DNA of 64,000 nucleotides. It comes from Archangium_A sp049322495. GTDB lineage: Bacteria > Myxococcota > Myxococcia > Myxococcales > Myxococcaceae. The notes below the pieces were generated by a model that searched no databases, was not told where the DNA came from, and was given only the letters and a program-made list of their open reading frames with translations. The position numbers were made by a program, and so were the translations under genes. Below are positions 59,867 through 64,000 of this stretch, in pieces; position 1 is the stretch's first letter, and each line of letters opens with the position of its first letter. The stretch lies in assembly GCA_049322495.1 (NCBI GenBank), contig JBMORD010000145.1:46111-110110 (forward strand). Reading direction: 5' to 3'.

Positions 59867-61762
59867 TCAGAGCTCGACCTGCATGCCGAGCTCGACCACG
59901 CGCCCGGGGGGAATCGAGAAGTAGCTCGTCGCCGACAGCGCGTTGCGCGAGACGAAGGCGAAGAGCACCTTGCGCCAGGTCATCATCTTCGACGTGCCGT
60001 TGGTCAGCAGCGTCTCTCGCCCAAGGAAGTAGCTCGTCGTCGACGGCTCGCACACCAGCCCCTGCTCGCGCGCGCGCACGAGGATCTTCGGGACGTTCGG
60101 CGTCTCCATGAAGCCCGTGCGCCACACCACGCGGTAGAAGCCCTGGTCCTCCTGGGCCACGGTGAGCGCCTCTTCCTTCGGCACCTGCGGCACGTTCTCC
60201 TGCACGATGGACAGGATGACCACCTGCCGGTGCAGCACCTGGTTGTGCTTGAGGTGATGCAGCAGCACCGGCGGCGTGCCGTCCGGGTTGCCCGACATGA
60301 AGACCGCCGTGCCCCGCACCCGCATCGGCGAGGTGCTCTTGATGTCCTCCAGCAGCGCCGACAGCGGCATGAGCGACTGCTGGAAGCGGGTGGCCAGCGC
60401 CTCGCGCCCGCGCTTCCACGTCGTCATCAGCGCGAACATCGCCACGCCCACCACCACCGGGAACCAGCCGCCCTCGAAGAACTTGAGCGCGTTGGCCGCG
60501 AAGAAGGGGAGATCGAACGCGAGGAACAGCACCAGCAGCGGCAGCGCCTTGTGCACCGGCCAGCCCCACGTGCGCACCAGCACCACGAAGTACACCACCG
60601 AGGTGATGCCCATCGTCCCCGTGACCGCGATGCCGTACGCCGCCGCGAGCGCGCTCGACTCCTTGAAGGCCACCACCAGCGCGAGGCACGCCACCATCAG
60701 CGCGGTGTTCACCTCGGGCACGTAGATCTGCCCCTCGTTCTCGGACGAGGTGTGCACGATGGTGACGCGCGGGAAGTAGCCGAGCTGCACCGCCGAGCGC
60801 GTCAGCGAGAAGGCCCCCGAGATGAGCGCCTGCGAGGCGATCACCGTCGCCGCCGTGGCCAGGCCCACCATCGGGTAGAGCAGCGGCTCCGGCACCAGCG
60901 CCCAGAAGGGCTTCTCGACCCAGCCGTGCTCGATCAGGTACGCGCCCTGGCCGAAGTAGTTGATGAGCAGCGCCGGCAGCACCAGCGTGAACCACCCGAG
61001 GCGAATCGGCTTCACTCCGAAGTGGCCCATGTCGGCGTACAGCGCCTCGCCGCCCGTGATGCACAGCACCACGCTGCCCAGCACCTGGAACGAGCGCCAC
61101 GGGTCGAGCTCGAAGAGCTTCACCGCGTACAGCGGGTTCACCGCGGCCAGCACGCGCGGCGTGTCGACCAGCTCCCGCAGCCCCAGGCCGGCCAGCACGA
61201 AGAACCACACCGTCATGATCGGCCCGAAGGCCTTGCCGATGCGATCGGTGCCGCGGTGCTGCACCATGAAGAGCGCCGCGAGGATGATCAGCGTCAGCGG
61301 CACCACCCAGTGCTCGAGCGCGTGGGTGGCGACGCCGAGGCCCTCCACCGCCGACAGCACCGAGATGGCCGGGGTGATGATGCCGTCGCCGTAGAGCAGC
61401 GCCGCGCCGAACAGCGCCGCCAGCACCAGCCCGCTCTTGAAGGGGAAGTCGGTCTTCGTCGGCACCAGGGCCAGCAGCGCGAAGATGCCGCCCTCGCCCC
61501 GGTTGTCCGCCCGCATGATGAAGGCGAGGTACTTCACCGTCACCACCATCATCAGCGACCAGAAGAACAGCGACAGCAGGCCCATCACGCTGTCCGGCGT
61601 CACCGCCAGCGAGTGCGGCTTCACCACGCCTTCCGGCGTCTTCGAGAAGCACTCCGCCATCGCGTAGAGCGGGCTGGTGCCGATGTCTCCGAAGACGATG
61701 CCCAGCGCCCCCAGCGCCAGCGGCAGCACCTTCGACGTCGACTGAGGGGGGTGCGCGGTCAT
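59867..61762 (-). CDS. kup: Potassium transporter Kup
   Basis: A 631-residue protein of usual Kup length, with about 12 TM helices in the first 440 residues and a cytosolic C-terminus. Motifs: LALGALGIVFGDIGTSPLYA near the N-terminus, EGGIFALLAL, LYGDGIITPAISVLSAVEG, FGPIMTVWF, GGEALYADMGHFG, LLINYFGQGAYL. Kup is a low-affinity K+/H+ symporter. Its leader carries the same operator/promoter block as the KdpD/KdpE-like operon. Confidence 0.95.
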   Translation of the reverse strand: MTAHPPQSTSKVLPLALGALGIVFGDIGTSPLYAMAECFSKTPEGVVKPHSLAVTPDSVMGLLSLFFWSLMMVVTVKYLAFIMRADNRGEGGIFALLALVPTKTDFPFKSGLVLAALFGAALLYGDGIITPAISVLSAVEGLGVATHALEHWVVPLTLIILAALFMVQHRGTDRIGKAFGPIMTVWFFVLAGLGLRELVDTPRVLAAVNPLYAVKLFELDPWRSFQVLGSVVLCITGGEALYADMGHFGVKPIRLGWFTLVLPALLINYFGQGAYLIEHGWVEKPFWALVPEPLLYPMVGLATAATVIASQALISGAFSLTRSAVQLGYFPRVTIVHTSSENEGQIYVPEVNTALMVACLALVVAFKESSALAAAYGIAVTGTMGITSVVYFVVLVRTWGWPVHKALPLLVLFLAFDLPFFAANALKFFEGGWFPVVVGVAMFALMTTWKRGREALATRFQQSLMPLSALLEDIKSTSPMRVRGTAVFMSGNPDGTPPVLLHHLKHNQVLHRQVVILSIVQENVPQVPKEEALTVAQEDQGFYRVVWRTGFMETPNVPKILVRAREQGLVCEPSTTSYFLGRETLLTNGTSKMMTWRKVLFAFVSRNALSATSYFSIPPGRVVELGMQVEL

Positions 61763-61785
61763 GGGTGACGCTTACGTCCCACCGA

Positions 61786-61834
61786 CTCAGGGCCGCGTCA
61801 AAACAGGGCCGAATGACATCAAGGAAGCATCAAG
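61786..61834 (-). promoter_or_regulatory. Direct-repeat operator and promoter block upstream of kup
   Basis: Read toward kup, CTTGATG-CTTC-CTTGATG (61834-61817) with 11-bp spacing ends exactly 54 bases before the kup ATG, then TTTGACGCGGCCCTGAG at 61802-61786. Fifteen of 17 bases of that block match the KdpD/KdpE-like operon leader at the same offset. A third TTGATG lies further upstream (61846-61841). Confidence 0.65.
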
Positions 61835-61885
61835 AACCTGCATCAATCCTCATTGATTTCATGCTGTTACATTTCCTCGCGCTCG

Positions 61886-62941
61886 TCAGAACGCCGAGAG
61901 CACGGCGCGGTTGTCGGCCTCGAGGCCCACCGAGATGCGCAGCCCCTCGAGCGGGGGGATGGGCCGGGCGATGACGCCCTTCTTCTTGAGCGCCTCGTCC
62001 GCCTCGCGCCACCGCCCCGGGAAGCGCGCGAGCACGAAGTTGCCGCCCGACGGCAGCACCTCGACGCCCTTCGCGCGCAGCCCCTCGGCGAGGAACGGGA
62101 GCCACCGCTGGTTGTGCTCCACCGAGCGCCTGACGTGGTCGGCGTCACCGAGCGCCGCGATGGCCGCCGCCTGTGACGGCGTGGTGACGGGGAAGATGAG
62201 GCGGCCGCGGCGGAGCCAGTCGATGAGCTCGGGGGCGGCGTGCAGCCACCCCACGCGGAGCCCGGCCAGCGCGTAGAGCTTCGAGAAGGTGCGCAGCACC
62301 ACCACGCGCGTGGGGTGCTCGGTGACGAAGTGGAGCCCGGCGTCGTAGTCGGGGTGGCCCTCGAGGTACTCGGCGTAGGCGCTGTCGAGCACCAGCAGCA
62401 CGTGCTCCGGGAGCCCGGCGACGAGCCGCGCCACTTCCTGGCGATCGATCCACGTGCCGGTCGGGTTGTTCGGGTTGGCGAGGAAGAGGAGCTTCGTCTT
62501 CGGCGTCACCGCGGCGAGCAGCGCGTCGACGTTCGCCGTGAAGCCCGGTGCTGGCGCCTGCACCACCGTCGCCCCCGCGGCGTTCGCGTAGATGCCGAAC
62601 ATCGGGAAGCTGAACTGCGGCACCAGCACCTCGTCCCCCGGCCCGGAGAAGGCGCGGCACAGCACCTCGATGAGCGACTCCGAGCCGGTGCCGCACATGA
62701 GCCACCGCGGGTCGAGCCCGTGGCGCCGCGCGAGGGCCTCGTCGAGCGCGCGCGTGTCGGCGTCGGGGTAGAGGTGCACCGAGCCCATCACCTCGCGCGC
62801 GGCGGCCACCGCGGCGGTGCTCGGGCCCAGCGGCGACTCGTTGGCCGAGAGCAGCGCGGGCTTCGCGACGCCGGGCAGCGTGACGTCGCCGGCGACGTAG
62901 TTGGAGATCTTCAGGATGCCCGCGTGCGGTCGAGGAGCCAT
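61886..62941 (-). CDS. hisC: Histidinol-phosphate aminotransferase (HisC-like)
   Basis: A 351-residue fold-type I PLP aminotransferase of HisC length. Motifs: LSANESPLGPS (ANENP-like N-terminal signature), GTGSESLIEVL, FLANPNNPTGTW, DSAYAEY, RTFSKLYALAGLRVGW with the PLP Lys, and GNFVLARF. It converts imidazole acetol phosphate to L-histidinol phosphate in histidine synthesis. Lone position away from other his genes leaves open a related aromatic or other amino acid substrate. It follows the partial gene by 31 bases. Confidence 0.88.
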   Translation of the reverse strand: MAPRPHAGILKISNYVAGDVTLPGVAKPALLSANESPLGPSTAAVAAAREVMGSVHLYPDADTRALDEALARRHGLDPRWLMCGTGSESLIEVLCRAFSGPGDEVLVPQFSFPMFGIYANAAGATVVQAPAPGFTANVDALLAAVTPKTKLLFLANPNNPTGTWIDRQEVARLVAGLPEHVLLVLDSAYAEYLEGHPDYDAGLHFVTEHPTRVVVLRTFSKLYALAGLRVGWLHAAPELIDWLRRGRLIFPVTTPSQAAAIAALGDADHVRRSVEHNQRWLPFLAEGLRAKGVEVLPSGGNFVLARFPGRWREADEALKKKGVIARPIPPLEGLRISVGLEADNRAVLSAF

Positions 62942-62972
62942 GGCGGCCTCATACTCCTCCCTCGCGCGAGCG

Positions 62973-64000
62973 TCAGAACGACGGGCGGAAGAGCAGCGCG
63001 CCGAAGAGGGCCGGGTGCAGCGACAGCGGCCGCTGCGCCGCGTCGTCCTGCACGAGGGCGATCGGGAGCCGGACGCCGAGCTCGAGCGACAGCTCCTGCT
63101 CCCCCAACGCGAAGGCGACCTGCGTGCCGAGGGTCGGCGCGAGGGACAGCCCCAGGGGCTCGATGGTGAGCCACGCGTCGAGCGCGCCCGTCAGCGCGCG
63201 CCACTGCACGACGTCGTTGCCCAGCACCCCGAGCGCCGTGCCCAGGCCGAGCAGGAGACCGAACGGGTTCCTCGGCCCGACGGGCAGCGCCGCCCCGAAA
63301 CGCACGCTGAGCTCGAGGCTGCGGCGCGTGGCCCCCTGCACGCGGATCAGCAGCGTGCCGGTGTCTGCAGGGAACTGCTCGCTCGCACCCGGCACGGTGG
63401 TCATCGCCTCCAGCCCCAGCGCCAGGAAGCCGTCGGGCCGCCAGGTGGCGGGCCGCGCCGCCTGCGCCACCTCATCGCGCCAGCGGATCGGCTCGAAGCC
63501 CGTGCCGGCGCGGTTCAGCACCAGCGGGCCCTCGCGCAGCGTCCCGCGTCCGAACGCTCCGAACGAGCCTTCGGGGACCGGCGCGGTGAACTGGTAGGCG
63601 TCGGCGCAGACTGGCAGGGCGGCCTTCCCGTCGCGGAGCTCCCCGCCTTCGAGCGTCACGTCGGCCGGGAGCGCGTCGGCGTCGAGCACCTGCGCCTCGA
63701 GGCGCAGCGCCGCCGGCGGGAGGCCCTGCGCGACGAAGGCGTCGCAGGCCCGTCGGGCGCGGATCTGCTGCAGCGCCGCGGGGTCGGGCCGGTAGCGCTC
63801 GAGCCTGGCGCTGCTCTGCGCCGGGCGCGCGCGCGGGGGCAAAGGCCCGAGCTCGAGCACGAACTGCCTCGCCGCGAGCTGCTCGGCGAGGAGCGCGTTC
63901 GACAGCTGCGGCGCGGCGCGGGCGAGGTCGAAGGCGGCCGCCTGCCGGAGCGCCTCGCACCCCGCCGGGCGGCCGAGCCTGCAGGCCTCGGCCGAGAACC
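62973..64000 (-). CDS. Envelope protein, 5' part outside the window
   Basis: At least 341 residues, open to the window edge. The visible N-terminal part has a Sel1/TPR-like Cys pattern (EACRLGRPAGCEAL), then a helical region and a C-terminal part with alternating strands (GTLLIRVQGATRRSLELSVRFGAALP, LLFRPSF at the end), ending in Phe as many outer-membrane barrels do. Possible outer-membrane protein; no family recognised. First visible gene of the minus-strand run with hisC. Confidence 0.6.
   Translation of the reverse strand, partial: FSAEACRLGRPAGCEALRQAAAFDLARAAPQLSNALLAEQLAARQFVLELGPLPPRARPAQSSARLERYRPDPAALQQIRARRACDAFVAQGLPPAALRLEAQVLDADALPADVTLEGGELRDGKAALPVCADAYQFTAPVPEGSFGAFGRGTLREGPLVLNRAGTGFEPIRWRDEVAQAARPATWRPDGFLALGLEAMTTVPGASEQFPADTGTLLIRVQGATRRSLELSVRFGAALPVGPRNPFGLLLGLGTALGVLGNDVVQWRALTGALDAWLTIEPLGLSLAPTLGTQVAFALGEQELSLELGVRLPIALVQDDAAQRPLSLHPALFGALLFRPSF

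Overview
The window is very GC-rich, densely coded DNA with many GTG starts and ATGA-type gene overlaps. It carries hallmarks of the Myxococcota (probably order Myxococcales): a MYXO-CTERM-like C-terminus, many lipoproteins with Gly-rich linkers after the lipobox, Cys-rich and calcium-binding-type surface repeats, a sigma54 activator and an ECF sigma/anti-sigma cassette. The genus cannot be fixed by reading. No rRNA, tRNA, CRISPR array, insertion sequence or prophage was seen, and no gene-free stretch exceeds about 250 bases.

Layout. 1-5.8 kb: the end of a giant FN3-like repeat surface protein and a small lipoprotein. 5.8-10.7 kb: a Coq4-like protein, a lipase-fold lipoprotein with Cys at the nucleophile position, and a CsgG/TolB-like protein paired with a large lipoprotein. 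10.7-17.3 kb: recF, a zinc-protease/small-gene pair, a degenerate PilT/GspE-type ATPase and gyrB (recF and gyrB are probably remnants of an origin-proximal cluster). 17.6-24.7 kb: a CBS protein, small envelope proteins, a 17-repeat Cys-rich lipoprotein, tryptophanase and a histone-H1-like peptide. 24.7-34.7 kb: an RDD/TPR membrane protein, a mono-haem lipoprotein, a sigma54 activator with a divergent partner, an SPFH protein and two secreted zinc proteases. 34.9-38.6 kb: a LysR regulon with a perfect T-N11-A operator. 38.6-44.5 kb: a priming glycosyltransferase with an MshEN-like domain, a P450, a SulP transporter, a beta-barrel and a membrane-anchored protein.

44.6-46.7 kb: a short two-TM protein plus a truncated KdpD-like kinase and a KdpE-like regulator. 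46.7-53.0 kb: a minus-strand series of outer-membrane protein, ECF sigma, anti-sigma, VIT/VWA protein and beta-propeller protein. 53.1-59.0 kb: three repeat-rich lipoproteins. 59.0-64.0 kb: a minus-strand run of an envelope protein (cut by the window edge), hisC, kup and a SUKH-like gene.

The most notable system-level signal is a shared promoter module. Upstream of the KdpD/KdpE-like operon and, 17 kb away, upstream of the potassium transporter gene kup lie CTTGA(T/G)G-N4-CTTGATG direct repeats, each ending exactly 54 bases before a start codon and each followed by a conserved TTTGACnCGnCCCTGAG block. This points to a potassium-responsive regulon in which a KdpD kinase lacking its cytosolic sensor region controls Kup and itself, with no kdpFABC visible.
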